Origin: Mytilus galloprovincialis
Taxonomy: Eukaryota > Mollusca > Bivalvia > Mytilida > Mytilidae
DNA: 64,000 bases
NCBI RefSeq assembly: GCF_965363235.1
Contig: NC_134839.1
Location: 92,895,743 to 92,959,742, forward strand
Reading direction: 5' to 3'
Shown: positions 32,961-45,563 of the stretch, piece after piece
Layout: each line of letters starts with the position of its first letter
How positions within the stretch are numbered: position 1 is the stretch's first letter
Program-made: the position numbers and the translations under genes
Notes under the pieces: model-generated
Told to the model about the DNA's origin: nothing
Seen by the model: only the letters and a program-made list of their open reading frames with translations
Database searches by the model: none

Positions 32961-33039
32961 TAGTCCCAGATTACTCTGACGTCCAACGGCTGTTTTGTCT
33001 GGCAAGACAGCCGTTGGACGTCAGAGTAATCTCGGACTA
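32961..33039. mobile_element. 79-bp hairpin MITE with 9-bp target duplication
   Basis: Arms 32961-32993 and 33007-33039 pair over 33 bases with one mismatch around a 13-base loop; they include ACTCTGACGTCCAACGGCTG. TATTGTACT occurs exactly on both sides (32952-32960 and 33040-33048). A 9-bp duplication is characteristic of Mutator-like elements. No coding content. Confidence 0.85.
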
Positions 33040-33048
33040 TATTGTACT

Positions 33049-36000
33049 AAGCATTTCGTATAAAAATTCTTGAAAAAAATATTTAAAAAATTCAAAGCAA
33101 CCATTTTTTGTGGGAGAAGGGTAGGGGGGATGAAAAACATCCTCCATAGCATCATGGATCATTTAGCTTGTAACAAAATTGCAAGTGTTGGGATATTTTC
33201 TATACTTTGCTTTTACTTACAAAACTTTGTGGAATAAAATTCTAATCTGTGTAGTGTAATGAATTTAACAATATTTCAAAGAAGGTATTTTTAAAATCTT
33301 AAGATAAATTGTGAGGTGATATTTTCATTAGAAGTTGCTTTCCTGAAATTCTATTCCCCTCCCTTTCACACAAGACACAAGAAAACCTCATCCAAACTTT
33401 AACCATTATGTGTTTAATACCACTGTTAATTTTAATCTTTCATATTAGGGACAATTTGTTGGCAATGGTCTCAAGTCGAGAACTGTGTGAAATAGACTTG
33501 CTACCCTTTCTATTATTTCTTTCTTACTAATTTATATGTTTACTGATAAGTGCCAGCCTACTGATTGCCCTTGGAGAAAGGTTCTCCTGCAGATGTCTGT
33601 ATAATTGTAATCTCCTAGTTATAGCAGTAAAATTATTAAAGGGGCAAAATTGAAAAAAGAGGAAAAAACATAATTAGGAAGGGACATGTAGCAAGTCTAT
33701 GTGTGAAATTACTGTGGTCAATTTCGCTTAAGTTTTTCTGTTGTTAAGTAGTGAGTCAAACATTGAGCCATGTCCAGTGACTCATAAATCCCATATCACT
33801 GACCATTAATGATCAATATCTGGTAATCTGATATTAATGGACACTATCTATTCTATTGATATAGTCAAGGTGTTAGTTTATTATGTATGTTTATATCTTT
33901 AATCATACAGTCCTTAATATAAAATACACTATTTTTATCTGCTGATTTCACCAACACTAACACTTTCTTTTGAAATCAATATTTTATGAATGTTTGGGAT
34001 TTCCTTGAAAGCTCAATTTCTTTTATTGTCAGAATATAATTTTTTAGACAATGTTCTCTCAAGACAATTCAAGATATGAACCTATTTGCCCAACATGCAG
34101 ATATATATTTAATTTTCAACCTTTTTTCACTGACTATAAATTTTATACAATAATTAATTATGTTGTAATTTGTCGATAGGAACATGATGTATTTCAATCA
34201 ATTTTTCTATTGGTTAAGGCACACTTATCCAGTTAAACATGTTATTTTCTGCTACTTTACATTGAGCAGGAAATGATTATAGGTTAAGTGGGTGATTATT
34301 GCTCTTGACCAGCTGTTTTTGTTTGATCAGTTTAATAATCTTCTGGCTTACAAAGGCGGGACAAGGAGGGGAAGCACACATTATATTGAGTTACTTCTCT
34401 TTGAATTTGTTTATATTATTTCTTACCACAAAAATTGGCATGGTACAGCTCCACTCTGATATAAATCTAAACTTAACCAGAATTAGCTTACAAAAAGTCA
34501 ACATTTGAAGGTAAAAAAAGAAGCCTATGAAATAATGGGGGTAGGGTGTTTCATATTCATGACCACAAATGAGGGTGAGGCATGGTTACATTAATTCCAA
34601 GTAAAACATTTGATAAAGAAATGCATATATTATATATAAAATCACATAAAAATCATTTTTCAGTTTCTTAACTATTAAATCCACAAAATAATATTGAAAG
34701 TAATATGCGAATTCACTAGAAATTATAAAAAAGTAAAAAACAATTCCTAGGAATTATGTTGTATTATTATATATATTACATGTAAAACTTTTAAATGTTG
34801 CTTTGTATATTATCAAATGATTTGTAATGTGGAAAACTAATGAATTATTAGTCATCTTTAATCATTGTGTTAATATATAGTGAATCTGAAATTGAGAATC
34901 ACAAAAAGAAATGCAGGGTCAATTTTCTTTATAGTAGTATGTTACATAATGTATGATGTTTAAATTGAAGTTGTCAGAAATATTTACCAAACATACATGG
35001 TTCACTCATTTTAGACCTGAATTCCATTAGAGTTGTAGACTTTATCATGTGTTTATATCACTGTTATCTATTGTTAGCCTTTAGGGAGAGAGTGTTAATC
35101 TTATGTTTACTTTATATTGTCAGTCTGGTAGGTCAAGTGTACCAAGTTTGACTGATATGATTAAAAAAAAACAGGTTTTTCAATTTAATAAAGTAATAAA
35201 ATACCATTTTTATACATAAGGAATTTGTGAAAGGTTTGTCCTTTCTAACTGTCATTTTGGTTGTTAATCATTGATTTCTGAAGAATGGCATAATGTTAGA
35301 TCATTTGAGAGAAGATTATCAGAAAAATCAGGAGGGAAACAATTTTCTAGGGAGAGACTTGTTATGTATAACTATTTGTGTTACTTGGAGTTATCTTTAA
35401 TTTCTGGATTGACCCTCTTCAAATTTATTTGAAGGGTACCCATTGGTATCAATACCATGTATCTGAACATGCATGAAATATTTGCCACTGTACATTAGGC
35501 AACCAACAAACAATCAATCATCAAAACCATCATCCATGTATAATGAATAAAAACAAAGATAACAGTTTAAGTTTCAACAAAATCTGGGGAACTAACTTAA
35601 TTTGGTTTTTTTTTTTACGTTGGTCCAACCCAATATCCTGCATCAGTATCATCTCAGTAGACTTGCACATCAATTTAAAGTTAATTATTCATGTGATGGA
35701 TATTTGACCATGCATGAAATCTAATCAATGCAATCAACTAGCCTTTGTTTATAATGGTCATTGTGTATATAAACATGTAAAGTTATGCACATAAGATTGT
35801 GTGAAATAATATTTACCCTGGAGCTATTGAGATAAGATGTTTAGATAATCACTTCACCTGTTAGGGTCAGTGATAATATTTGACTCAGGTCACTGATGAA
35901 GCCATAAATCAAACAATATTGAAGCCATATGTGTGAATCTCTTACCATAAAACAAATCTGGTCTGCTATTAGGAATATTTATTAATTTTGTTAACTGGAA

Positions 36001-36128
36001 TTTAATACAGGAGTATTTAGTAAGTATGTTTTTTAATGTCAGTATTATCATGATTATTACATTCATAACTGAGAAATAAAAAATGATGAAACACATTCAT
36101 CAATTATAACGTATATACATGTATCAGA
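33049..36128. other. Long AT-rich stretch, possibly intronic or intergenic
   Basis: No coding exon, tandem array or inverted-repeat element that I can support. A 14-bp palindrome AATTCCTAGGAATT lies near 34741. It could lie within a long 5' intron of the MRL gene, which is inference only. Confidence 0.35.
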
Positions 36129-36135
36129 AAGTGTT

Positions 36136-36733
36136 CGGGCGCACTACGTTTGCGCGCATTTGGGGATTAAAATATTTTACGTTTGCGCACAGCTTTTGAT
36201 TACATTTGCGCGCATTCATTTTACAGGTAATCTCAGGTAAAAATAATTATTCATATATATTAAATTATAAATGACTTTACTTTATTGGTATTTTCATAAT
36301 AGCTAGATATGACTATCAATTATTAATTTTGAAAATAGTTCAAAATTCAAATTATATATTGTTCATATTGAATTCTAAAATCAATTTAAAACCCCGTTAT
36401 ATCTTAAGTTCAAGTTATGATAAATGGGCTATGTCACAGATTTTTTAAACTTTTGTCTACACCTTTGACTTTTTGAATTGTATCTGAAAATCGAAGAAAA
36501 TATGCGGCTTTATCACCTTTTTTCCCTGCCTAAGAAGAGACTTAGACTAACGGAAGAGGTACTGATTATTGTAAATAATTGAACAAATTGATAAATAAAT
36601 AAGTATTATGACCTGTATTTTACCTGAGTTTACCTGTCAAAAAAATGCGCGCAAATGTAAGCAAAAGCTGCGCGCAAACGTAATGATTTTTGCGCGCAAA
36701 TGTAATGGTGATGCGCGCAAACGTAATGCACCG
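36136..36733. mobile_element. 598-bp element with GCGCGCA-array arms
   Basis: Arms 36136-36243 and 36618-36733 are inverted and consist of repeated ATTACRTTTGCGCGCA words: about four in the left arm, five in the right. Each arm then ends in ACAGGTAA-CTCAGGTAAA. AAGTGTT lies on both sides (36129-36135 and 36734-36740). Such CpG-dense subterminal motif arrays usually mark transposase-binding sites. The centre is AT-rich, with no transposase. The open frame at 36608-36808 merely translates the right arm. Confidence 0.8.
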
Positions 36734-36740
36734 AAGTGTT

Positions 36741-37619
36741 CAATAGCCAATTTATCTATCAATAAAAAACATGAATACCATCAAGAGCAACCCCCTTGCA
36801 ACAAATGACTAAAAAAAATTAGAATGCATACATTTTAGTTTGAAATTGTTTAAAAAATATTTTAACTTTGCAAAACTTTTGAAAATATATTATTAAGACT
36901 ATTTAATAAAACACTTGATTTAACCTGGGAGCAGTTTAATACACGTATATATGATCCTGATTTAACCAGAGACTTTTCTTTACTTCCGAAAGTCCTTGTT
37001 TTAACAATGGTATGAATGAATAAACAAATAAAAATTCTCCGGAATTGTCTTAAAATTTGAAAGACTATATAAATTTCTTGTCACATTTTTAATACAATAT
37101 ACCTTTGCACTATATTCTATATACAGTACAAAAAAGTGGATGTTTCTCTTTCTTTTTAGGAAAAGTAAATGTACAGCAAAGTGATATGATTGCCAATATT
37201 TTGGTGTTATTTGTTTGGAAACTTTCCATATTTGTTTATGATCAATTAAAATTTGTCAAGAATTAATGAAGTTAAAGATTGATTATACCTTATTTATTAT
37301 GATAAACATTTGAGTGGGGAAAATCTTTAACAAAGACGTTATAAGTAAATATTTAAATATATGTTGAAAAGATTAGTAAAAGAAAAGTGTTAGCATTTAC
37401 AAATTGACAAATTACATTTAAAAGTACAGCTTATATGTACACATAAAGAAAAAGGAACCGCAAAAATTGATTTTATTCAGATAAATGATCACAATTTTAC
37501 CAAGTATAAATTTATCAGTGTCTGATCTTTTGATCAGGAAAATTTAACTCTTTGGCTTAAATTTTCAATGTTTTTACTTTGATGTTCGACGTTAATTAAC
37601 CAATTTGGACTGATACAAA
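36741..37619. other. AT-rich, no gene
   Basis: Nothing recognised. Confidence 0.4.
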
Positions 37620-38720
37620 CCAGGATCCTCTCCTCATAAACTGGATCCACCACATACACCAAACCACTGCCATCCAAAGCAATAACTCACCAAACACCAA
37701 ATCACTCTCCACAAGCAATTAGTACCACCATACTTCAAACCACTACCGTCCAAAGCAATACCCACAACATACACAAAACCAGTACCATCGAAAGCAATAC
37801 CTACCACATTAAGCAAAACTCTGTCACCACATACACCAAAAATCAGCCATCCAAAGCAATAGCCACGATATGCATCAAAACTCTGCCATCAAAAGCAATA
37901 CCTACCACATTATGACATACAGCAAAACTCTGCCACCATATACACCAAAAACATGAAAAATCAGCCATCATAGGCATACCCCCCACATACACCAAAACTG
38001 TGCCATCCAAAACAATACCCACCACATACACCAAAACTCTGCCATCCAAAGCAATACCCACCACATACACTAAAACTCTGCTATTCAAAGCAATACCCAC
38101 CACATACACCAAAACTCTGCCATCCAAAGCAATATTCACCACATACATGTATGTACACCAAACTGCAACCATCATAAGCAATAACAACCACCTCCACCTA
38201 ATGAAAAGCACCATAAGCAATACCAACCACTTACAACAAACCACTGACAGTCAAAGCAATATTCACCATATACATTTGTACACCAAACCACAACCATCAT
38301 AAGTAATTCCAACCAAATACACCAAACCACTACGGGGCACTACCATTAAAAAGCAATAGTAACCACATACACCCATCCACTGTCATCTAAAGCAATACCA
38401 TCACATACACCAAACCACTACCATCATAAGCAATAACAACCACATACACCAAATCACTACCATTAAAAAGCAATAGTAACCACATACACCCATCCACTGT
38501 CATCTAAAGCAATACCATCACATACACCAAACCACTACCATTCAAAGCAATAACAACCACATACACCAAACCACTACCATTAAAAAGCAATAGTAACCAC
38601 ATACACCCATCCACTGTCATCTAAAGCAATACCATCACATACACCAAACCACAACCATTCAAAGCAATATTCACTGCATACAACAAACCACAACCATCTT
38701 AAGCAATACCCACCATAAAC
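37620..38720. repeat. 39-bp minisatellite with 117-bp higher-order units
   Basis: Basic unit 'CCATCCAAAGCAATACCCAC' + 'CACATACACCAAAACTCTG' (39 bp, reading PSKAIPTTYTKTL on plus). From about 38341 the array changes to a trimer: 'TACCATTAAAAAGCAATAG' recurs at 38341, 38458 and 38575, exactly 117 bp apart. Both strands are open because of the 39-bp period, so the 100- and 133-residue frames here are not evidence of a gene. Confidence 0.9.
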
Positions 38721-39180
38721 ATCAAACCCCTATTCCATGCAAAACACCTTCCACCACATAATAGAATCATAATGTCCATAATGAAAATTTGAAATCTACA
38801 CTGAGCACATACAATAAACCAATTTTATCTTAATCAAAACAAAAAAATATACAAATTAAATCATTACCATCTTGAACAAAACAAATATACACATTAAACC
38901 TTTACTACATCATACATGTATCTAAAAAAAAACAAAGATATACACATTCAACCATTACCATCTAAAGCTCACCATCTACACCAATTTATAACTTTTTGAA
39001 GCAAAACACCACTTTTGCAAATTAGTGACCATCTGAAGCAAAGTTCACCAATTTGGTCAATTAGTGACCATCTGAAGCATAGATCATCACTTCAGCCAAT
39101 TATTGACCATCTGAAGTAAAGCACACAACATATGCCAACCAACCAAAGGAAAATGATCATATAAGCGAAGCTGATATAGC
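38721..39180. repeat. Decayed continuation of the minisatellite
   Basis: 'AGTGACCATCTGAAGCAAAG' recurs with ~40-bp spacing between 39025 and 39120, and CACATACA/ACCATC words continue before it. This looks like the older edge of the same array. Confidence 0.6.
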
Positions 39181-39416
39181 AACGTTTTTTTTCTACCATT
39201 ACTGAGAAGCTATGAGACGGGGGTACTGCCTTGGTTCATTATAGCTAACTCACATATTTATAAAGGTACTCCATTATATAATAATAACTGTTTATTAAAC
39301 ATACAAATTATTTCATATAAGACAGATTCACAATAATATTAAATTCCAGCAATAGATAGTAAAACCAAGGCAGTACCCCCGTCTCATAGCTTTTTAATAA
39401 TGGTAGAAAAACCGTT
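39181..39416. mobile_element. 236-bp MITE with ~55-bp inverted ends
   Basis: 'AGCTATGAGACGGGGGTACT' and 'GCCTTGGTT' in the left arm (39181-39236) are matched exactly in reverse complement in the right arm (39363-39416). Outer parts (TTTTTCTACCATTA) match with small differences. The central ~125 bp is AT-rich. No convincing target-site duplication. Confidence 0.85.
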
Positions 39417-41672
39417 CCTACACTGACAACCAACACCAAAAGTTAATAATGTCTCTGCTACATCAGACCCCTATGATATAATGCCATACCTATAGAACAT
39501 CTTTTGCTTATCTTCTTCACCAGGCTCAAGGAAAAAAGACTCATAATCAATCTGCTGAACTATTTATCTGTCACCTGATACTTAATTGTTATATGTCATG
39601 TCCCTATAGGTAAGGCTTCCCAAACTCCCCAAATGCCAGGATAACTTGAAGTGCTATTTTAATAAGTTCCTGCTAGCCATTTATTGTAACCTTGTGTTGC
39701 CAACTTTCTCCAGTTGTTATCAGTCATTCCTTACACTCAACAACTTTATATTACTGCAACAGATGGAAGTAAAAAAATATTTGTTATGTGACACATACAT
39801 GGCTACTCTGTTTGTTCATTTTATTCTTAAGTGAGATTAATTGCCACATTCTCTCCTTTTTTCTCTGTGTTTGTTTATTATCATAACCATTCTTGAATCT
39901 GTATTTGCATCAAATAATTTTTTTCTTCTGTTAGGGAAAATAGGTTTCTATCTGTAAACATCCAATTAAAATGACCAAGCCAAATTAAAGCTTAAAATAT
40001 GTATGAGAATTTGTTCTATTTGAATTTCACATAAATGTTATTTAATTAAAGATCAATGCTAAATATTTGAAGTGTTATCTGTATTATAAAGGGTATTTTA
40101 AACTGTCTCTTTATAGGGAATAATGTTGACATAACAGTTAAGGCGACAAGATAAAAGTCACAGGTAATTCCAGGTAAATATATTTTTGATTCTTACTACT
40201 TTAGTTTATGTTTTCTTGATTATAAGCTTTTGTTGGAATATCTCTTTCTTTTTTTTAACAGAAACTGATTGTATAGATATATGGAATGAATGACTGAATC
40301 AATATTCTGTTATTATTCATCTCTCTTCGTCCTTAGAAACAGAGACATATAATGTATTATATGTCTCTGTTAGAAACAAGTCCTTAGAATATAAAAAAAA
40401 CTACTTATACATGTATGCACCTGCAATTCTTATTTCACTTAGTATATTTAATGATTTATGTAAATGAATATTCTGAGTAAAGCCATATATCATAAAAACA
40501 GCAAAGCTATCATTGCAGGACTTCATTTGTTTTTCAGAAATTCATTGTTTGAGTGTACTGGCTGAACAGCACATAAACAATACAAAAAAAGCATAACCAC
40601 AGTAAAATATCTGTACTTTACCTCTTTCCCAAACATTTGCCAAAGAGATACATTTATGAGGGTCTTTAAATTTAAGAGAAAATTTGAATATTACAAAAGA
40701 TATTTAGTCGGTGTAAGCATTTAGTCTTACTGTTAGGTATTTCAGTTTAAATGCATATTCATCAAGATAATTGTTAATGTTTTAAAAAAAAAAATGGCAA
40801 AAATCGTTTGGTTTTGTCAAATCTCTTGAGTAGGAAACATGCAATTATGAAAAAGTATTCATATAGTAAGAAAGGTCTTGTTATTGCGGGCAAACGCTGG
40901 CTTACTTATTGAGTGGGTTCTTGCATGTTCTTAAATCTAGTGTATATATAAAAACATCTATTTATTCCAGAATTTCAAGGCCAGTTAAAGCCCTTTTGCT
41001 AAAGAATACCAGTGTTATACTTTCTTCATAAATAAACATTCATTAAATATGCCTGTATAGTTATTAATCTGTGCATAGAACAGCTGTCTTGATATTAATC
41101 GATTGTAATAATTCTTATAGATATAATATCATTAATCAAGATAAATGAAAAGTCACTCAATATTATTGAGGTTTATGAACACTTTAATATAGGTAGACAG
41201 TTGAGGACCTATATTTAACATTATTATGATAAGCTAAGGTTCCGTAACAGTACAACACAGTAATATCAGTACCCTGATCTCCAAGTAATTAGCTAAACTA
41301 CTTTGTGATAAAATCTGGTGATGGTATTGTCTGATCAATTCATCACAAATGGATTTGACTGGCATTTACATAATTTGTATTGAACATTTTGATGAACAAT
41401 GACTGTTCAAAGTGGTATGAAAATGATATGCTTGAATGGCTGAATTAGTTGTAATGTTTAAATAGAAAGATGGGTTAAAAAAGGAAAAGAAAGAAACAAG
41501 GTAAATAAATGTTTGAGTAAAATATCTTGTAAACATTTGTAACGTGAATTTTTTACGCACATGGTCAGTTTCTACAAAAAAAGGTCGGACAAATTTGATA
41601 TTATGGGGTTATTTCCAGTAAAATCATTGGAGGATTTTTTCATTTTAAACTCAAGTACATAAAAACCATTTT
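39417..41672. other. AT-rich stretch with one micro-insertion
   Basis: No supported gene. It contains the 30-bp hairpin insertion at 40340-40369. Short open frames at 39646-39834 and 41366-41560 lack family resemblance. Confidence 0.4.
40340..40369. mobile_element. 30-bp palindromic insertion, CAGAGACATA ends
   Basis: CAGAGACATATAA and its complement surround a 4-base centre. TTAGAAA is repeated directly on both sides (40333-40339 and 40370-40376). Same terminal sequence as the insertion at 44864-44908. Confidence 0.7.
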
Positions 41673-42165
41673 TATGCCCCACCTACGATAGTAGAGGGGC
41701 ATTATGTTTTCTGGTCTGTGCGTCCGTTCGTTCGTTCGTCCGTCCGTCTGTTCGTTCGTTCGTTCGTCTGTTCGTTCGTCCGTCTGTCCCGCTTCAGGTT
41801 AAAGTTTTTGGTCAAGGTAGTTTTTGATGAAGTTGAAGTCCAATCAACTTGAAACTTAGTACACATGTTCCTTATGATATGATCTTTCTAATTTTAAAGC
41901 CAAATTAAACTTTTGACCCCAATTTCACGGTCCACTGAACATAGAAAATGAAAGTGCATGTTTCAGGTTAAAGTTTTTGGTCAAGGTAGTTTTTGATGAA
42001 GTTGAAGTCCAATCAACTTGAAACTTAGTACAAATGTTCCCTATGATATTATCTTTCTAATTTTAATGCCTAATTATATTTTTTATCCAATTTCACAGTC
42101 CATTGAACATGGAAAATGATAGTGGGAGTGGGGCATCCGTGTACTTTGGACACATTCTTGTTCTA
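41673..42165 (+). repeat. R4 dispersed mussel repeat, plus, internally duplicated
   Basis: Starts 'TATGCCCCACCTACGATAGT', then a CGTTCGTTCGTC simple stretch. It then has two copies of the block 'CAGGTTAAAGTTTTTGGTCA'...'CTAATTTTAA' (about 41796 and 41964, ~168 bp apart). Ends 'GTGGGGCATCCGTGTAC'...'CACATTCTTGTT'. Confidence 0.9.
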
Positions 42166-42224
42166 CTTTATTTGATTTCAAATTGAGAGTTGTCTTATTG
42201 GCAGCCGTACCACATCTTATAATT

Positions 42225-42945
42225 ATATATTATGGCAAGCCGTTTTACTATTTATTCGAATTTCAAGATATCTCCTATAATATATAAGATATCTTATATA
42301 ATATAAGATATCTTATATAATTTCATTTTTATAAGATATCTCGTATATTATATAAGATATCTTTTAATGTTATATGAGATATCTTTAATGTTATATAAGA
42401 TATCTTTAATGTTATATAAGATATCTCATAAAGTTTATATGATATCTTATATACTTTATAAGATATCTTCTAAAGTTTATAAGATATCTTATAAAGTATA
42501 TGAGATATCTTATAAACAATTTATATATAAGATATCTTATATAATTTATAAGATATCTTATATAGTTTATAAGATATCTTGTATAGTTTATAAGATATCT
42601 CATATAGTTTATAAGATATCTTATATAGTTTATGAGATATCTTATAAGGTCAATTATATAAGATATCTGATAAACTATATACGATATCTTATATAGTTTA
42701 TGAGATATCTTATAAAGACAATTATATAAGATATCTGATAAATTATATGAGATATCTTATAAACTATATGAGATATCTTATAAACTATATGAGATATCTT
42801 ATAAACTATATAAGATATCTTATAAACTATATAAGATATCTTATAAACTATATAAGATATCTTATAAACTATACAAGATGTCTTATAAAGTTTATGAGAT
42901 ATCTTGAAGTAAGAATAAATAGCAAAACAGCTTGCCATAATATAT
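42225..42945. mobile_element. 721-bp giant hairpin: inverted ends around a 21-bp palindromic satellite
   Basis: Outer inverted ends of about 45 bp (ATATATTATGGCAAGC ... CTATTTATTC ... TTCAAGATATCT, with a few mismatches) enclose ~30 units of 21 bp. Each unit centres on the palindrome AAGATATCTT. In the left part the spacer reads ATATAGTTTAT; from about 42740 it reads ATAAACTATAT, its reverse complement. The whole element can therefore fold on itself. The 63-109 residue YKISYIV-type frames on both strands are products of the 21-bp period. It abuts a fragment of R1 at 42180-42220. Confidence 0.85.
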
Positions 42946-45563
42946 GCTCTTTTTAATGCTAAAATCATATTAAATTAAGCAGAAAAATTGGTACAGATCA
43001 TATTTTATCTTAACAAAGAAATCACACTTGTATGAGCACTTTGAAATTTTTAATTGATGCTTTTTAGAATTTGTACAAAGTTATAGATCTGAACACCTCG
43101 AGAGATTCTCACTGAATAAATATTTAACTTCTCCATACTTCCCCACACCCGTTGTTATTCTGATGACTTTTTTTTACATTAGTTGAATCATTGAGCACTA
43201 TACTTTAGTTTATTTAGATTTAACACTGTTAGTTTATTTAAATGCTGGATTGGTTGTTGAATCAATTTTTACAGGTTAAATGATTATAGATTTAACTATT
43301 GTAGGTACAGCACCTAATTTACTGCCTTTTCTTATCTGGACAAATAACAAGTAACACAGTGGTTAATTACCTGTGCAGGTGAATCAAGGTAACTTCGTTT
43401 TGATGATATCATTTCCTAGGATTATACTTTGTGTCATAAGAACAGATGTGACATTTCTTCGTTTATTTCACATTGTTGGCAGAATTGTTATTTGATTAAT
43501 GTATTATGGACTACACTTTGGATTATACCCAGTTATGTTACAACAGACATATTTGCTTCATTGGATAGTTTCTGCTGATGTAATTGGAAATAAATTTGCA
43601 TATTTGTGATCCAAGTTCTATAAGTATGCGAGAAGGAAGGTAGGTCAATATATGTTTATGTTTATAATTATTGATGGCAAATATAGAGTTTCAAATTCAA
43701 ATGTGATATAAATTGAAACTGTACATGTTTTTGAAAACTCTTACAAGAGTGGTGACTTCATAATGATGCTTGATGTGTCATACAGGCTTATTGATCTTTT
43801 AAATATTGGAAGTCACATATAAACTGTTTAAATCGTATCTGCTTAATTTTGCAGGAATGCAAGCTACATGTAGGTACCTCAATGCTTAGTTTTTTTCAAA
43901 TTCAAAATATTGTCATTAAAGATGGGAAAAATACCCGTGTTTTTCTAATTTGCAGGATTATCTTCTCCTGAAATAAGAAATGTAGCACTCATTCTCTCTT
44001 TCGTAATATTTTTGTTGTGTCTAGAAACGTGGATCTGCTGTAATGAAATTCACAGAAGCGAAACATTTGATCCTACATTCTGTTGTCCTCTGCCTTGTCA
44101 ACTGTGGTTAAATTTGTTCAGACATTCATAAATCAAACCTTCATGGAATGTTATGTTATGAAATTGTAGCTTTTCGTGATCAAAAGACTGTATCCAGAGC
44201 AGAACTTTTACTGATAAATTGTTTTTTCTTTTCTTGATACAGTCAATAGAAAATTTTTTCAGACAGGAATATTTTATTAAACTTTCGAGAATTTTTTAAA
44301 GATACTTATCACTGAAGCTAGAAATGGAGCAAAATTTGTGAATAATAGGGTTATTATCATACACCGACAGAAAGATCCCTATTTCGACAACAGTAATTTT
44401 ATGGCCGATATTCTTCCAAGTGAGATAGAAGTTTCACAATAAACCTCTTTAGGGTTGGTTCTTAATATACCACTATTAAAGCTGTTAAGGAAAAATTACT
44501 TTATGGCATTCGATACTATGTTCTTTATCTCACTATACTCAGTGTTTTCCACTAGAGGGGTCATGTGTGGTGGTGCCAAAGCTGTAAATTTAGACGCTTG
44601 TCCTGAAAATTTGAAATTCCCATTGAGTCTATAGAAGCCCCAATCCTTTTAAATTCATGACCGCTTTCTGTCAAATCTCTTTTCCTTCAAACAATTTCTA
44701 GGGAAAACACTTTTTTGCCTTATGAGATCTTTCTGAGTTTATTAGAATTCTTTTGATATTTTGGTTAAAATTAGATTGATATGTTCATAAAGTGCCTGTT
44801 ACAGTTTTATCATTCTTACAACAAAAAATTGTCCAATACTATCATCATGATCATAGTCATAACCAGAGACATAAACACATATTTATAGTACTGCATGGTA
44901 TGTCTCTGTCATAACACTGTCAAAAAATCAATTACACAAAGAATGTTAAAGGATTGCAATATGCACTTGGTATATACTTGTGTTTTAAATAGTGGTTCGT
45001 TGCAGGTAATCTCATTGAACTAAGTATACAGATAACAGTTCAGATTTAAACTTATAAAAATGAATGGGTGTCTCTACCCAGTTATAAACTGAATCATAAC
45101 ATGGTTGATGAATAGGAGAAAAAGACATTATTTGACATGCCATATCCATTGTTATTGTTTGATAGAAAATAAATCTGTGTAGGACATTTTTAAAACAGTT
45201 GACATTCCTGTGGTTTTATCAGTCTGGAGATATGAATATGATACATTTATTTCATTATAGGACTCTGTAGTACAATGTAATCCACCATTATAAAGGTCTA
45301 CTCAACCTTAAATGTAAAATGGAAATTAATACTTTGATTATTTAGCTGCTGTATACAAACAAATTATTACTATCTTTGATACCTTAAAGGTGAACACATG
45401 TTGACCCTAGTTTGGGAAGTATGTCCCTTTATTATACCTAGTGCCACCAAGCTGAGAAGGATTTAATGTTGTTGATCAGCCATCTGTTGTCCATCTGTAC
45501 AAATTCAAGTTGTAAGTCCATGCATGCATTCATCATCACTTTTTTGCCTGCATAGTGTAATTT
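42946..45563. other. Unassigned AT-rich DNA
   Basis: No exon or repeat that I can support, apart from the micro-insertion at 44864-44908. Could be intronic to the MRL gene (inference). Confidence 0.35.
44864..44908. mobile_element. 45-bp insertion with CAGAGACATA inverted ends
   Basis: CAGAGACATA (44864-44873) and TATGTCTCTG (44899-44908) are perfect complements. TCATAAC flanks both sides (44857-44863 and 44909-44915), or GTCATAAC (8 bp) if the final G is counted as flank. The CAGAG end and 7-8 bp duplication suggest hAT mobilisation. Confidence 0.75.

Noticed and set aside
37843..38302. 133-residue minus and 100-residue plus frames with VVGIALDG or IPTTYTKTL repeats
   Set aside because: Translation of the 39-bp minisatellite.
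42367..42968. Four open frames of 63-109 residues (YKISYIV, IRYLINY repeats) on both strands
   Set aside because: They arise from the 21-bp palindromic satellite, whose period is divisible by three. Both strands are equally open and the peptide has no family.
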